A DNA stretch of 64,000 nucleotides from Bacteroidota bacterium. Lineage in GTDB: Bacteria > Bacteroidota > Bacteroidia > Chitinophagales > Chitinophagaceae. Below the pieces are notes generated by a model. The model was given only the letters and a program-made list of their open reading frames with translations, did no database searches and had not been told where the DNA came from. A program made the translations under genes and the position numbers. This document shows positions 43,647 to 53,289 of this stretch, one piece after another; the stretch's first letter is position 1; every line of letters starts with the position of its first letter. Where the stretch lies: positions 186,001-250,000 of the forward strand of contig JAFAEM010000009.1 of assembly GCA_023424015.1 (NCBI GenBank), given 5' to 3'.

Positions 43647-45422
43647 ATGTTTGCGATCGGGCAATCAAATTTTCTGCAGGCATTGGGATGGGCTGTATTG
43701 AACAGCCTGTGGCAGATGGCTTTACTGTGGGTGGTCTATCAATTAATCATTTCGGGTTTTAAAAATACCAGCTCTTCCAAAAAGAGCTTACTGGCAACCA
43801 CCATGTTATTTACCGGGTTTGCCTGGTTTCTTCTTACTTTACTCATCACCTTATCTGATGCCGCAGCTGTGCAACAGAGTTACCATGCATTTGTATCCGT
43901 AACAGGCAATGAAGCGGTCAATTCCGGATTACAAAAATTCCTGCCCATCGCATCCCTGGTCTACCTTTTATTATTGATAGCACCCATCCTGAATTTTATC
44001 AGGAATTACCGCTATGTACAGGTGATCCGCAGCCAGGGTCTGATGAAAGCAGATGTTGAGTGGCGAATCTTTGTGCAGAATATGGCAGCGCATATGGGGA
44101 TCAAAAAGCCTGTGCATGTCTGGCTTTCCGAACTGGTGAACTCACCTGTAACGATCGGTTATTTCAAACCAATCATCCTGCTCCCCGTAGCTGCTGTTAA
44201 TCATCTTAGCCCCCAGCAGGTGGAAGCTGTGCTCCTGCATGAACTTTCACATATCAGGCGTTTTGATTTTCTGATCAACCTGATCTCAAAAGCGATACAA
44301 TCTCTACTTTACTTCAACCCATTTGTAAAAGCATTTGCAAAGATCATAGAATCAGAAAGAGAAAAGAATTGTGATGAGCTCGTATTGCAGTTCCAGTATG
44401 AACCGCATGGCTATGCCAGCGCGCTGCTCACCCTGGAGAAAGCGGCCCATCCTGTACAAACCCTGGCTGTCGCGGCTTCCATGGGTTCAAAAAAAGACCT
44501 GCTGTCAAGGATTGAGTCGATCCTGGGCATCCGCAAGCAGCAAACATTTTCTTTCCAGAGGCTGGCTGGAATCGCCGCCGCCCTTTTATGTTTTGTGGGT
44601 ATTAACGCATTGCTTTTGTTGAGCAAACCAGGTGAATCAAACTTAAGACCCGGCTTGTTGACGGACCTGAGCGTTCCATTTCACCTGTTCTCTCCAACAG
44701 GCGATCAAAGAATAGTGAGAGAACCGGCGAAACCAGAAGCAGTTGAAGATATATTGGTTGAAACAGGAAAGGAAAGCATTACAAACAGGCCTGGTGACCC
44801 GAAGCCCGTTGCAGATCTTCCTAAGGCTGACCTGGCAAATCAAGCGGCGCAGCAGAATGAACCGGCTGAGTTCGGTTTGCCTACCCCTCCCGCCCCTCCT
44901 GCTCCGGCACCAGCATGGACTTATAATTATGTGACTGCATCCGAAAAGATAATTCCCGAACTCGAACCCGAACAGGAAAAACAAGTTCAGGAAGCGATGA
45001 AAGCTTCACAAAAGGTGATGGCGGAAGATCATTGGAAACTGATGGAGAAAAGTATCGCCGATGCGATGACTTCAGTTGAAAAGGAAAAACTCAAAGCCGA
45101 GTACAACGCGCAAATCACCAAAATGGACTGGGAAAAACTCGAAGACCAGTTGAAACTGGCTTATGAAAAGATAAACTGGAATCAGGTCAATTCTCAATTG
45201 AACAGGGCCATGGCTGAAATAAAACTTGACAGCCTGCAGAAAGTTTATTCAGTGGCTGTTGCCGAACTCGCAAATCTTGAAAAGGAGCTTAAGGAAAACA
45301 AACAGGCTGGCATCCCCGATACTGATATCACTTTAAAAACACTCTCACAACAACGTCAGCAGGCACAAAAGCTGATCAACACGATCAAAGCTGCACGCAA
45401 TCGTAAGATCGTACACCTGTAA
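43647..45422 (+). CDS. M56-family (BlaR1-like) membrane metalloprotease
   Basis: A 591-residue membrane protease. Membrane helices lie near 12-35, 48-70, 98-117 and 302-322. The zinc site is HELSH (198-202) with the third ligand Glu in KIIESEREKNCDE (about 236). Past the last helix comes a Pro-rich linker (about 395-428) and a long, charged helical region (430-585, EKQVQEAMKASQKVMAEDHWKL and so on) predicted to be extracytoplasmic. There is no penicillin-binding sensor domain, so the signal is not a beta-lactam by the known route. It presumably cleaves the BlaI-type repressor encoded just upstream. Confidence 0.9.
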   Translation: MFAIGQSNFLQALGWAVLNSLWQMALLWVVYQLIISGFKNTSSSKKSLLATTMLFTGFAWFLLTLLITLSDAAAVQQSYHAFVSVTGNEAVNSGLQKFLPIASLVYLLLLIAPILNFIRNYRYVQVIRSQGLMKADVEWRIFVQNMAAHMGIKKPVHVWLSELVNSPVTIGYFKPIILLPVAAVNHLSPQQVEAVLLHELSHIRRFDFLINLISKAIQSLLYFNPFVKAFAKIIESEREKNCDELVLQFQYEPHGYASALLTLEKAAHPVQTLAVAASMGSKKDLLSRIESILGIRKQQTFSFQRLAGIAAALLCFVGINALLLLSKPGESNLRPGLLTDLSVPFHLFSPTGDQRIVREPAKPEAVEDILVETGKESITNRPGDPKPVADLPKADLANQAAQQNEPAEFGLPTPPAPPAPAPAWTYNYVTASEKIIPELEPEQEKQVQEAMKASQKVMAEDHWKLMEKSIADAMTSVEKEKLKAEYNAQITKMDWEKLEDQLKLAYEKINWNQVNSQLNRAMAEIKLDSLQKVYSVAVAELANLEKELKENKQAGIPDTDITLKTLSQQRQQAQKLINTIKAARNRKIVHL

Positions 45423-45491
45423 TCTGAATTATTGCTGGTCAGCTATCGAGGATCATTTAAAGATCTTCCTGAAACGTCCTTATCTGGTTAT

Positions 45492-46511
45492 TCAATACTG
45501 AAAGTAGATTTCCGTTGCGCCCCATCCAAATTGCGGATGGTATTGATTGACGAAGGATTTCACTTCTCTTCGATGGCGCAACAGATCATGTATTTCATCC
45601 CGCAATTTTCCCGTCCCCAATCCATGTACAACTATGAGCGAAGGCTGCATATGCGCCAGTGCAAGGTCGTAATACTTTTCGAAGGTTTTCAACTGCAGAC
45701 CCAGGATCTCGTAGTTGCTCATGGATGCCCAGTTATCGGTTAGTTTTTCAATATGGAGATCAATCACACTGCGCGGTGATTCCAGGTGCTGACGCGTTTC
45801 TTTAGCGTTGTATATTTTATAACCCCGCGCTGCCAGTTTACCCAATTCAAGTCGATCCTCTATTTGTTTATCGGGATATTCGTCGAATAGCTTGTGTCTG
45901 AAAGTAGCCAGGTTGTTTTGCTTCACTTCTTCGATCCTGGCGAACAGCTGCTTTGCTTTTAGCTTGAGAGAAGCTTCATAGTAATCAGCTTTCCCTTTTT
46001 CTGGTTGCAATAGAGAAAATTCGAACTCGAACGAGGGATTGTCGTTCATGTCGGCAAAAGGGATATCGTGAAGGTAAAAATCCTCGAAGGGATTGACCCT
46101 GTTCTTTAACTCAAACTCTGTTTCACCAAAAAATATTTGGCGGTACTTAAATTGATAACCTCTTTCGGTATGGTTTACCAGGTGCAGTTTTAATTCTTCA
46201 ACCACCAGGTCGCCAAACTCGTCCGTGTCCATCACCGGTAAAAAAGTAAGCCATACGCCATCCACTACTTTTTCAACGGGGGCCGGCTTTTCCTTTTTCA
46301 GGTTGTCGATATATTTTTTTGAACGGTTAGCAGGTGCCGTTTTTTTTTCTGTAAACCGCTTGAAATAGGGAAAATCAATCTGATCCATATATACCGGGAA
46401 TCGCACACCCTTTACCTCAACCATCGCCATTTTATCGTTGATAAAATCCACGATCTGGCCCTCTTCTTCCGAATGTAATATGATCACGGTATCACCTACC
46501 TGGTACTTCAT
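45492..46511 (-). CDS. DUF2027 protein with C-terminal Smr domain
   Basis: A 339-residue cytoplasmic protein. The N-terminal part (about 1-55, MKYQVGDTVIILHSEEEGQIVDFINDKMAMV) looks like a small barrel, followed by the DUF2027 region, and the C-terminus (about 255-339) is an Smr domain: VIDLHIEKL, then IVVHGLGTGKLRDEIHDLL and a final GATEIYFQY. Smr domains, also found in MutS2, nick DNA or cut RNA, with recent evidence for a role in rescue of collided ribosomes. The role of this Bacteroidota form is not known. A full promoter ends 4 bp before the ATG, so the mRNA may be leaderless. Confidence 0.9.
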   Translation of the reverse strand: MKYQVGDTVIILHSEEEGQIVDFINDKMAMVEVKGVRFPVYMDQIDFPYFKRFTEKKTAPANRSKKYIDNLKKEKPAPVEKVVDGVWLTFLPVMDTDEFGDLVVEELKLHLVNHTERGYQFKYRQIFFGETEFELKNRVNPFEDFYLHDIPFADMNDNPSFEFEFSLLQPEKGKADYYEASLKLKAKQLFARIEEVKQNNLATFRHKLFDEYPDKQIEDRLELGKLAARGYKIYNAKETRQHLESPRSVIDLHIEKLTDNWASMSNYEILGLQLKTFEKYYDLALAHMQPSLIVVHGLGTGKLRDEIHDLLRHRREVKSFVNQYHPQFGWGATEIYFQY

Positions 46512-46515
46512 ACAG

Positions 46516-46550
46516 CAAAGATAGCAAGTCGCGCGGGCCCTAATTACAAA
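46516..46550 (-). promoter_or_regulatory. Promoter of the DUF2027-Smr gene
   Basis: On the minus strand, TTTG (plus-strand CAAA 46547-46550), 23 bp, TATCTTTG (plus-strand CAAAGATA 46516-46523), then CTGT and the ATG. Transcription would start on or next to the start codon. Confidence 0.65.
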
Positions 46551-46603
46551 TCATTGCTGTCCAGAATAAAATTTTGGTTTGTTGTTAAAACCATTGACCC
46601 GTA

Positions 46604-46866
46604 CGGTTTCTACGACTTTTACTTGTATAGGGGCCTTGCTTCATTTTTCCCTTAGACTATTCTATTTGCTGCTCGTAGTTCACATGACACGAGGGGTAAG
46701 TAAACACAGCGCACACTGCGGACACGGCGTAGTATTTTCATCATGTTTTGTTCGCCAAAGCAAATTTTTCAAAGCATAGACGCCTTTCGCAATGTTCTCC
46801 GTGCCCGCCGTGGTTTATAGCACACCAGCGTTCCCGGACAACAATGATCCCAATTCCTAATCCCTG
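46604..46866 (-). repeat. Dispersed non-coding repeat, copy A
   Basis: Reverse-complemented, this 263-bp stretch aligns end to end with 62183-62440. Shared blocks include GGGATCATTNTTGTCCGGG, CGCTGGTGT, CTATAAACCACGGCGGGC, GAAAGGCGTCTA, AACATGATG, TGAACTACG and GGAAAAATGAAGC. It starts 2 bp beyond the permease stop codon and ends before the DUF2027 promoter. No reading frame is conserved between the copies. Confidence 0.88.
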
Positions 46867-46867
46867 T

Positions 46868-48568
46868 TTACTCCGACCCACGTGCCAGCCTACTGTTTCT
46901 ATAGCCATAAAGAAAATAGATCACAAGTCCAAGAGCCATCCATGCAAAAAACCATAACCAGCTGACGGCAGGAATTTCGATCATCAGGTAGAGGCAGGAC
47001 AATACTCCCATAATTGGTATCAGGGAATAATTGCGCAGTACAGTGAGAACAGTGAGAATCGCTGCAACAATAATAAATACTAGGAACAATATTTCCTGGT
47101 AGCCTTCATTTGTCAGGTTAGTAACGGAATCGATAAGGCGGTTACGGAACAGGAACACGAATACGAGGTAAAAAATCGGTATGATGAATTTGCCGTTGAT
47201 ATAAGGCAGGCGGAATTTACCCGCTTCTTTTGGCCTGGGTGGTAACAACAACACACCTCCCGAAACCAATACAAATGCAAACAAGGTCCCGATACTGGTC
47301 AGATCGGTAACCAGGTCGCTTTGCAGCAACAGCGCCCCTACACCAACAATGATACCTGTAAGTATAGTGGCAAATGAAGGAGTCTGGTAACGCGGATGGA
47401 TCTTTTGAAAGATCTTTGGCAGTAGCCCGTCGCGGCTCATACTCATCCATATCCTTGGCTGTCCAAGCTGAAATACAAGCAATACCGAAGTTGTAGCTAC
47501 AACGGCACTTACAGACACGATCTTTTCAATCCAGGGAGCACGTTGTTCAAACACAAATGCCAGTGGATCGTTCACATCCCTGAATGCGGCAGATCTTTCC
47601 ATACCCGTTAGCACCAGGGCAATGAGGATATATAAAACAGTACATATCACCAATGAATAAATCATTCCACGCGGCATATCTCGCTGCGGATTTTTACATT
47701 CTTCGGCGGTAGTAGAAATAGCATCAAACCCGATATAGGCGTAAAACACAGCCGATACTCCTTTTAGTACACCTTCAAACCTATTAGGCATAAACGGCTG
47801 CCAGTTATTGGTATCGACATAAAAAGCTCCGGCGATGATCACGAATATGATGACGGCTACCTTAAAGATCACCATAAAATTGGCAGACTGCTTACTCTCC
47901 TGAATGCCGATATAGGCCAGCCAGGTGATCAGTCCCACTACAATGAAAGCAGGTAAATTAAAAAATACAGGACTGCCGCCAATCGTTGGTGCACTGTTAT
48001 ACGCCTCGATGGCAAATTGATAGTCAGCCAGCAATTTCGGATCTGTGACTGTACCTGCCGCAATCTCCTTTGTGGCCGTCGAAAACGCGCTATACGCGGT
48101 CTGGGGATCCACCAGCATCCAGTCAGGCAGGTGTATATTAAATACATTTTCCAGCAGGTTATTAAAATAACTGCTCCAGGAGATCGCTACCACGATGTTA
48201 CCAATTGCATATTCAAGGATCAGCGCCCATCCGATGATCCACGCGATGACCTCACCAAAGGTGACATAGGAATAAGTGTAAGCGCTTCCGGCAACAGGTA
48301 CCCTGCTGGCAAACTCCGCATAGCAAAGGGCAGAGAAACCGCAGGTAATGGCCGTAATAATAAACAGTATAGAAATCCCGGGGCCACCATCATAAGCGGC
48401 TTTCCCAATCGTGGAAAATATTCCGGCTCCTATCACTGCGGCGATTCCCAGGAATGTCAGGTCTCTAACACCCAGCACTTTCCTCAGTCCGCCACCTTCG
48501 CCCTGCCTTTTATCATAATCCGCCTTAATAGATTCAATTGATTTTTTCCGAAACAGGGAATTTGCCAT
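46868..48568 (-). CDS. APC-family amino acid permease
   Basis: A 566-residue inner-membrane transporter with about 12-14 helices. It has the cationic-amino-acid-transporter-like pattern: GIAAVIGAGIFSTIGKAA in helix 1, AGSAYTYSYVTFGEVIAWIIGW in helix 3, and FYAYIGFDAISTTAEECKNPQRDMPRG before helix 7. It carries a longer loop between helices 4 and 5 (about 140-205). Amino acids are the likely substrate; which ones cannot be told. It is upstream of the dispersed repeat and divergent from nothing; the polyprenyl synthase gene lies 70 bp upstream on the same strand. Confidence 0.9.
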   Translation of the reverse strand: MANSLFRKKSIESIKADYDKRQGEGGGLRKVLGVRDLTFLGIAAVIGAGIFSTIGKAAYDGGPGISILFIITAITCGFSALCYAEFASRVPVAGSAYTYSYVTFGEVIAWIIGWALILEYAIGNIVVAISWSSYFNNLLENVFNIHLPDWMLVDPQTAYSAFSTATKEIAAGTVTDPKLLADYQFAIEAYNSAPTIGGSPVFFNLPAFIVVGLITWLAYIGIQESKQSANFMVIFKVAVIIFVIIAGAFYVDTNNWQPFMPNRFEGVLKGVSAVFYAYIGFDAISTTAEECKNPQRDMPRGMIYSLVICTVLYILIALVLTGMERSAAFRDVNDPLAFVFEQRAPWIEKIVSVSAVVATTSVLLVFQLGQPRIWMSMSRDGLLPKIFQKIHPRYQTPSFATILTGIIVGVGALLLQSDLVTDLTSIGTLFAFVLVSGGVLLLPPRPKEAGKFRLPYINGKFIIPIFYLVFVFLFRNRLIDSVTNLTNEGYQEILFLVFIIVAAILTVLTVLRNYSLIPIMGVLSCLYLMIEIPAVSWLWFFAWMALGLVIYFLYGYRNSRLARGSE

Positions 48569-48638
48569 CGTTAGTTGGTTTGAAGACCTTAAAATAGGAA
48601 AAAATATGGTTTAGGCAGCTATGATTTACAGCGCCTCA

Positions 48639-49604
48639 TCAATGCTCCCGCTGAACCAGAAAAAGCGCCAGTTGCTTCAATGGCTCTTTGCGAACCGATA
48701 GTACCGCGACATCTTCTAAATGTTGAAAGGCTTCATCGAGAAACCTGTTCTTTAACTGCAGCGCCCAGTCATCGATACCGCAATCCCGGAACAGTTTCAG
48801 CACTTTTTGCACCTTGTCGCCCGAAGTGTTTTGTAAAAGATCCCGCAGCTTGTTTTTCTGTGTATCGTTCGCGGTTTCCCAGGCATGGATCAACAAAAAT
48901 GTTTTTTTATTCGCCATGATATCTCCACCTACCTGTTTACCAAACTTATCCGGATCACCAAAGGCGTCGAGATAATCGTCCTGCACCTGGAATGCCAGGC
49001 CCAGTTTGCGTCCAAACTCATAGATCAGGTTTTGATTTCTTTCCCCTGCACCTCCTAGTATGGCGCCCATCTTTAATCCAGCGGCAAGTAATACCGAAGT
49101 CTTTAGTTCGATCATCTGCAAATATTCGTCATGTCCTACCGTCTCCTTTTTTTCAAAGTCCATATCATACTGCTGACCTTCACAAACCTGCCGGGCTGTT
49201 TTATTAAACAGGCCAAGTATCTGGTGCAGAAAAGATGGATGGATTTTATTCAGGCGTTCATAAGCTGCTACCTGCATCACATCTCCCGCAAGTATCGCGG
49301 TGCTTTCACCGAATTTTTTATGGATCGTTTCCCTGCCCCTTCGCAGCGGGGCCTTGTCCATCATGTCGTCGTGGATGAGGGTAAAATTGTGGAATAGTTC
49401 AATCGCGGTTGCCACTTCCCAGGCATCTGGTTTGATCTCGTCAAACAATTCATTGCCCATCAGGCAAAGCACCGGCCGTACACGTTTGCCGCCCATTTTC
49501 AGAAAATAATCACATGCTTCGTAAAGCGTTGCCGGTACGGCCGGGAAATGAGGTTGATTGAAATATCCTGCAAATTGTTGTGACAATTGCTCAAATGAAT
49601 GCAT
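48639..49604 (-). CDS. Polyprenyl diphosphate synthase
   Basis: A trans-prenyltransferase of 321 residues that extends isoprenoid chains for quinones or carriers. The first Asp-rich motif is HDDMMD and the second is QDDYLD, with GGKRVRPVL, GDVMQVAAYE and KTSVLLAAGLKMGA also as expected. A TTG two codons earlier is open, but it lies in a TATTTTTG sequence; ATG 49602-49604 is the simpler start. The product chain length depends on residues before the first Asp motif and is not certain. It follows rnr by about 20 bp on the same strand. Confidence 0.92.
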   Translation of the reverse strand: MHSFEQLSQQFAGYFNQPHFPAVPATLYEACDYFLKMGGKRVRPVLCLMGNELFDEIKPDAWEVATAIELFHNFTLIHDDMMDKAPLRRGRETIHKKFGESTAILAGDVMQVAAYERLNKIHPSFLHQILGLFNKTARQVCEGQQYDMDFEKKETVGHDEYLQMIELKTSVLLAAGLKMGAILGGAGERNQNLIYEFGRKLGLAFQVQDDYLDAFGDPDKFGKQVGGDIMANKKTFLLIHAWETANDTQKNKLRDLLQNTSGDKVQKVLKLFRDCGIDDWALQLKNRFLDEAFQHLEDVAVLSVRKEPLKQLALFLVQREH

Positions 49605-49625
49605 GCTCAAAAATAAGTCTTTGAA

Positions 49626-51647
49626 TTACCGTTTTCTTTTTCTTTTGCCCTTTTTTGCAAACGCTATATCCTGTTCATCAGCCTGGCTGTCGGCACCAAG
49701 TACCCATTCGTAATCAAGCTGGCGTTTAGCAAGGTTGGCGCCCGCCACTTTTATCCTGACTTTATCACCCATACGAAATTTCTTACCACTCCTCATCCCT
49801 ACCAGTGCGTAGTCGGATTCGATATGGCGAAACTCATCATATTCCAGCAAACTATTCACACTTACCAGGCCCTCGCATTTATGCTCCACTGTCTCTACCC
49901 AGAATCCAAAGCTGGCCACCCCGCTGATCACGCCATCAAAATCTTCACCAAGGTAATTGCGCATGTATTGCACCTGTTTGTATTTATTGGCGGATCGCTC
50001 AGCTTCCATCGCCGCCCTTTCCCGGTCGCTGCAGTGCTTGCATTTTTCCTCGAGCTTCTTATCAACAATAAATTCCTTATTCAGCACTTCCTGCAATATA
50101 CGGTGTACCATCACGTCGGGATAGCGACGAATAGGTGAAGTAAAATGACAATAATGTTCAAAGCCCAATCCATAGTGGCCGACATTTTCAATCGTGTATT
50201 TGGCTTTGGCCATGGTCCTGATGCCCAGCTGCTCCAGCACATGCTGCTCAGGCCGTCCATGTACATCGCTCAGCAGCTGGTTAAAAGAAGCAGCGATTGC
50301 CTGGGGTGAGGACGCGTCGAACTTATGACCGAATTTATTGGCAAAAGCAATAAACGGTAATAATTTCTCTTCATCAGGTGTATCGTGTATCCTGTATGGA
50401 AAAGGCAAAGGCTTACCCTTTACCCTGATCTTTGAGATATGTTCTGCTACATAGCGATTAGCCAACAGCATGAATTCCTCGATCAGCTGGTGCGACTCCT
50501 TGCTTTCTTTTATCAGAATACCAACCGGATCGCCTTTCTCATCCAGCCTGAACCGTACTTCCTGTGATGAAAAATTTATAGCCCCTTTGTTGAACCTGCG
50601 CTTGCGCATTTTCTGTGCAAGCTCATTCAGCAATAAGATCTCTTCCGCATGGTCGCCAGTTTTTGTTTCGATGATCTCCTGCGCCTCCTCGTATGTAAAC
50701 CGGCGATTGGAATGCATGATCGTCCGACCCAGCCAGTATTGCTTCACTTCCGCTTTTGAATTGATCTCAAAAATGGCAGAGAATGTGAGTTTATCCTCAT
50801 TGGGGCGCAAAGAACAGAGTACATTGGAAATATGTTCGGGCAACATCGGATTCACCCTGTCGGGCAGGTAAACGGATGTGGCTTTTTGGTATGCAGCTTT
50901 ATCGAGTGGGTTATCCGGCTCCACATAATGACTGACATCGGCTATATGCACACCGATCTCGTAAAGACCTTCCTTTATTTTGCGGACGGAAATGGCATCG
51001 TCAAAATCCTTTGCGTCTACAGGGTCAATTGTAAAAGTGAGCATATCCCTCACATCTCTCCTGTTCTTTATCTCCTGTTCTGTTATCGTTTCGGGTATAC
51101 GGGCGGCAACTTCAAGCGCATCATCGGGAAATTCAAGCGGGAAGCCATTTTCAAGCAATATTTCTTTCATGGCTGCATCATTGGTGTTTTCAGCATCCAG
51201 TACACTTACGACCTCACCTACGGGACGCTTATCAGCTTTTTCCCATCGGACCAGTCTGGCTACTACGCGGTCACTGTCTTTGGCACCATTGATACTTTGC
51301 AGGGGAATATAGATATCGGGCATGGGTTTGTTGGAATCCATGACAAAGAAGGCAAAATCCTTATTCAATTGAATTCGTCCAATGAATTCGGTTTGCTTTC
51401 TTTCGAGTACTTCAACGATCTCGCCCTGCATGCGACGTCCGAAACCGTTTTTGATCTTTACCCGAACCAGGTCACCATGCATAGCGGTATTAAAATCCGA
51501 GGGGCGGATCAAGACATCCGTTTCCTGTTCGGGCACGATTACAAAACCCATTCCCGAGCGGGTAATATCCAGCTTCCCCTTTACCGTTTTACCGTTGTCT
51601 GCAGCAATGTATTTATGCTTTTTCTTCGAAGTGTTTTTTTTACCCAT
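49626..51647 (-). CDS. rnr: Ribonuclease R
   Basis: A 673-residue 3'-5' exoribonuclease of the RNB family that degrades structured RNA. It has an N-terminal cold-shock-like OB domain (about 20-75), a second OB domain, the catalytic RNB domain with the Asp cluster TIDPVDAKDFDDAIS (about 210-224) and a C-terminal S1 domain ending in a Lys/Arg-rich tail (KKGKRKRKR). The N-terminal helix-turn-helix of E. coli RNase R is absent, so it is shorter than the 813-residue E. coli enzyme. lpxK lies 3 bp upstream on the same strand, so they are probably co-transcribed. Confidence 0.94.
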   Translation of the reverse strand: MGKKNTSKKKHKYIAADNGKTVKGKLDITRSGMGFVIVPEQETDVLIRPSDFNTAMHGDLVRVKIKNGFGRRMQGEIVEVLERKQTEFIGRIQLNKDFAFFVMDSNKPMPDIYIPLQSINGAKDSDRVVARLVRWEKADKRPVGEVVSVLDAENTNDAAMKEILLENGFPLEFPDDALEVAARIPETITEQEIKNRRDVRDMLTFTIDPVDAKDFDDAISVRKIKEGLYEIGVHIADVSHYVEPDNPLDKAAYQKATSVYLPDRVNPMLPEHISNVLCSLRPNEDKLTFSAIFEINSKAEVKQYWLGRTIMHSNRRFTYEEAQEIIETKTGDHAEEILLLNELAQKMRKRRFNKGAINFSSQEVRFRLDEKGDPVGILIKESKESHQLIEEFMLLANRYVAEHISKIRVKGKPLPFPYRIHDTPDEEKLLPFIAFANKFGHKFDASSPQAIAASFNQLLSDVHGRPEQHVLEQLGIRTMAKAKYTIENVGHYGLGFEHYCHFTSPIRRYPDVMVHRILQEVLNKEFIVDKKLEEKCKHCSDRERAAMEAERSANKYKQVQYMRNYLGEDFDGVISGVASFGFWVETVEHKCEGLVSVNSLLEYDEFRHIESDYALVGMRSGKKFRMGDKVRIKVAGANLAKRQLDYEWVLGADSQADEQDIAFAKKGKRKRKR

Positions 51648-51650
51648 AGT

Positions 51651-52730
51651 CTAGTTTTTCTCTGCCGGTCCAAATTTTCGGATAAACCCGGTAACCAACT
51701 GGTCGAATCTTCCACCTTCTTCATACAAAAAATGATGCCGGACAGGAATGATGTACAAAGGCCAGTCAGCGATTTCTGTATTGAATTTCACTAAACGTAC
51801 AGCATCTTTCTCAGTTGTAAGAATAATTTTATCAACCGACTCGATAGCCGCAAACCTCTTTTTTATTTCCTTGAGATCATCAATGGTGAAAATGCGGTGA
51901 TCAGGATATTGGAGCATATAGTAAGTCTTGCTCGAGGCTTCAAGCATTGACATCAGTGACCTCGGATTGGCAATACCGGTAACGAGCAGGATCTCCTTGT
52001 CGCCGGTGACAGGCAACGTGCTTCGATTTAAAATATGGTAAGGCTGGCCATATTTCACTGATGTAAAAAAGATCGACTGCTTATCGACCGGATCTATTTC
52101 ACGAATAATTTTTTCTTTCTCCATGACAGAAAGATCCGCGGGGCATTTGGTCACCACGATCACTTCCGCCCGCTTGTATTCCGATTTGAGGTCGCGCAGA
52201 TCACCTGTAGGTAAATAAAAATCGCGGGTAAAAAGATTGCTATAATCCGTCAGCAGAATATTAAGGCCCGCTTTAACAGCGCGGTGCTGAAATGCATCAT
52301 CTAGTATGATCACTTCAGTTTCGGGCCGGTCGTGCAGCAGTAGCGGGATCGCAATCAGCCGTTCCTCGCCCACGGCCACGGCTAGCTCCGGAAATTTACT
52401 GTGAAACTGCATGGGTTCATCACCGATCTCAAGGGCTGTGGAATTTTCGTCGGCGAGCGCATATCCCCGGGTACGTCTTTTATAGCCCCGGCTTAAAGTA
52501 GCGACTTTGAAATGATCCTTCAATAACTCCACCAGGTATTCCACCATCGGTGACTTGCCTGTACCACCTACAGAAAGATTTCCAACGCAGATCAAAGGCA
52601 GCCCAAATGAAGTGCTTTGAAGTATGTTCTTATTATAAAGCCAGTTGCGGATCGCCACCGCCAGCCAGTACAGCAACGCAAATGGAAGTAAAAGAATCCG
52701 GAAAGACTTGAGAAAGAAATTAGAAGACAT
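51651..52730 (-). CDS. lpxK: Tetraacyldisaccharide 4'-kinase
   Basis: Phosphorylates the lipid A precursor at the 4' position on the cytoplasmic face of the inner membrane. The 359-residue protein has an N-terminal membrane-associated helix (about 8-28), the P-loop NLSVGGTGKSPMVEYL (52-67) and the LpxK blocks RGYKRRTRGY, GDEPMQF and LDDAFQHRAVK. Its start overlaps the cyclo-ligase gene by 11 bp, and rnr follows 3 bp after its stop. Confidence 0.94.
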   Translation of the reverse strand: MSSNFFLKSFRILLLPFALLYWLAVAIRNWLYNKNILQSTSFGLPLICVGNLSVGGTGKSPMVEYLVELLKDHFKVATLSRGYKRRTRGYALADENSTALEIGDEPMQFHSKFPELAVAVGEERLIAIPLLLHDRPETEVIILDDAFQHRAVKAGLNILLTDYSNLFTRDFYLPTGDLRDLKSEYKRAEVIVVTKCPADLSVMEKEKIIREIDPVDKQSIFFTSVKYGQPYHILNRSTLPVTGDKEILLVTGIANPRSLMSMLEASSKTYYMLQYPDHRIFTIDDLKEIKKRFAAIESVDKIILTTEKDAVRLVKFNTEIADWPLYIIPVRHHFLYEEGGRFDQLVTGFIRKFGPAEKN

Positions 52731-53289
52731 ACACGTTTTGCGGTGTGATACAAAGGTCTAAAGGTAGGTCAAATTCGTGGAGTCCGTCGATGCGATCCAC
52801 CGGTTCAAAATAACTGAATCCTACCTTGATACAATCCTCGCGACAGCCTTCCAGCCATTTATCATAAAAGCCTTTGCCATACCCCACACGATACCCTTCT
52901 TTATCAAACGCCAGTAGCGGCACAAATACCAGGTCGATTTCGTTGGCCGGTACAAAATCCGTACTCTGCGGCTCGTAAATATTCAATTCAGTTTTAGTAA
53001 ATGGCGTGTCTATGTCCGTTGCTGCCGCACGCATAATACCGGTAACAAAATCGGATACCGGATAGCAGGTCTTTAGTTCCGGGTTTCTGAACTTTAGAAA
53101 TTCTGTAAATAAATGCGTATTAGGCTCGTTATTTTCCTCGATTGGCCAGTAAGTCATTAGCGCGTCGATAAATGGGATATCGGCAGACTGAAAACGGATG
53201 AGTAAAAAATCATCCATCTTTATCCTTTCTTTCTCCGAAAGCTCCATCCGCCGTTCACGGTAGATCTTCCTTAGTTCCGTTTTCTTCAT
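52720..53289 (-). CDS. 5-formyltetrahydrofolate cyclo-ligase
   Basis: Converts 5-formyl-THF to 5,10-methenyl-THF using ATP. The 189-residue protein has the basic N-terminus KKTELRKIYRERRMELS and the signature VFVPLLAFDKEGYRVGYGKGFYDKWL (about 127-152). Its 5' end overlaps rsmD by 35 bp and its 3' end overlaps lpxK by 11 bp, so the four genes rsmD-cyclo-ligase-lpxK-rnr are packed as one operon. Confidence 0.92.
   Translation of the reverse strand: MKKTELRKIYRERRMELSEKERIKMDDFLLIRFQSADIPFIDALMTYWPIEENNEPNTHLFTEFLKFRNPELKTCYPVSDFVTGIMRAAATDIDTPFTKTELNIYEPQSTDFVPANEIDLVFVPLLAFDKEGYRVGYGKGFYDKWLEGCREDCIKVGFSYFEPVDRIDGLHEFDLPLDLCITPQNVYVF

Noticed and set aside
50832..51794. A 320-codon plus-strand frame opposite rnr and lpxK
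   Set aside because: It is fully antisense to two conserved genes and has no domain features.
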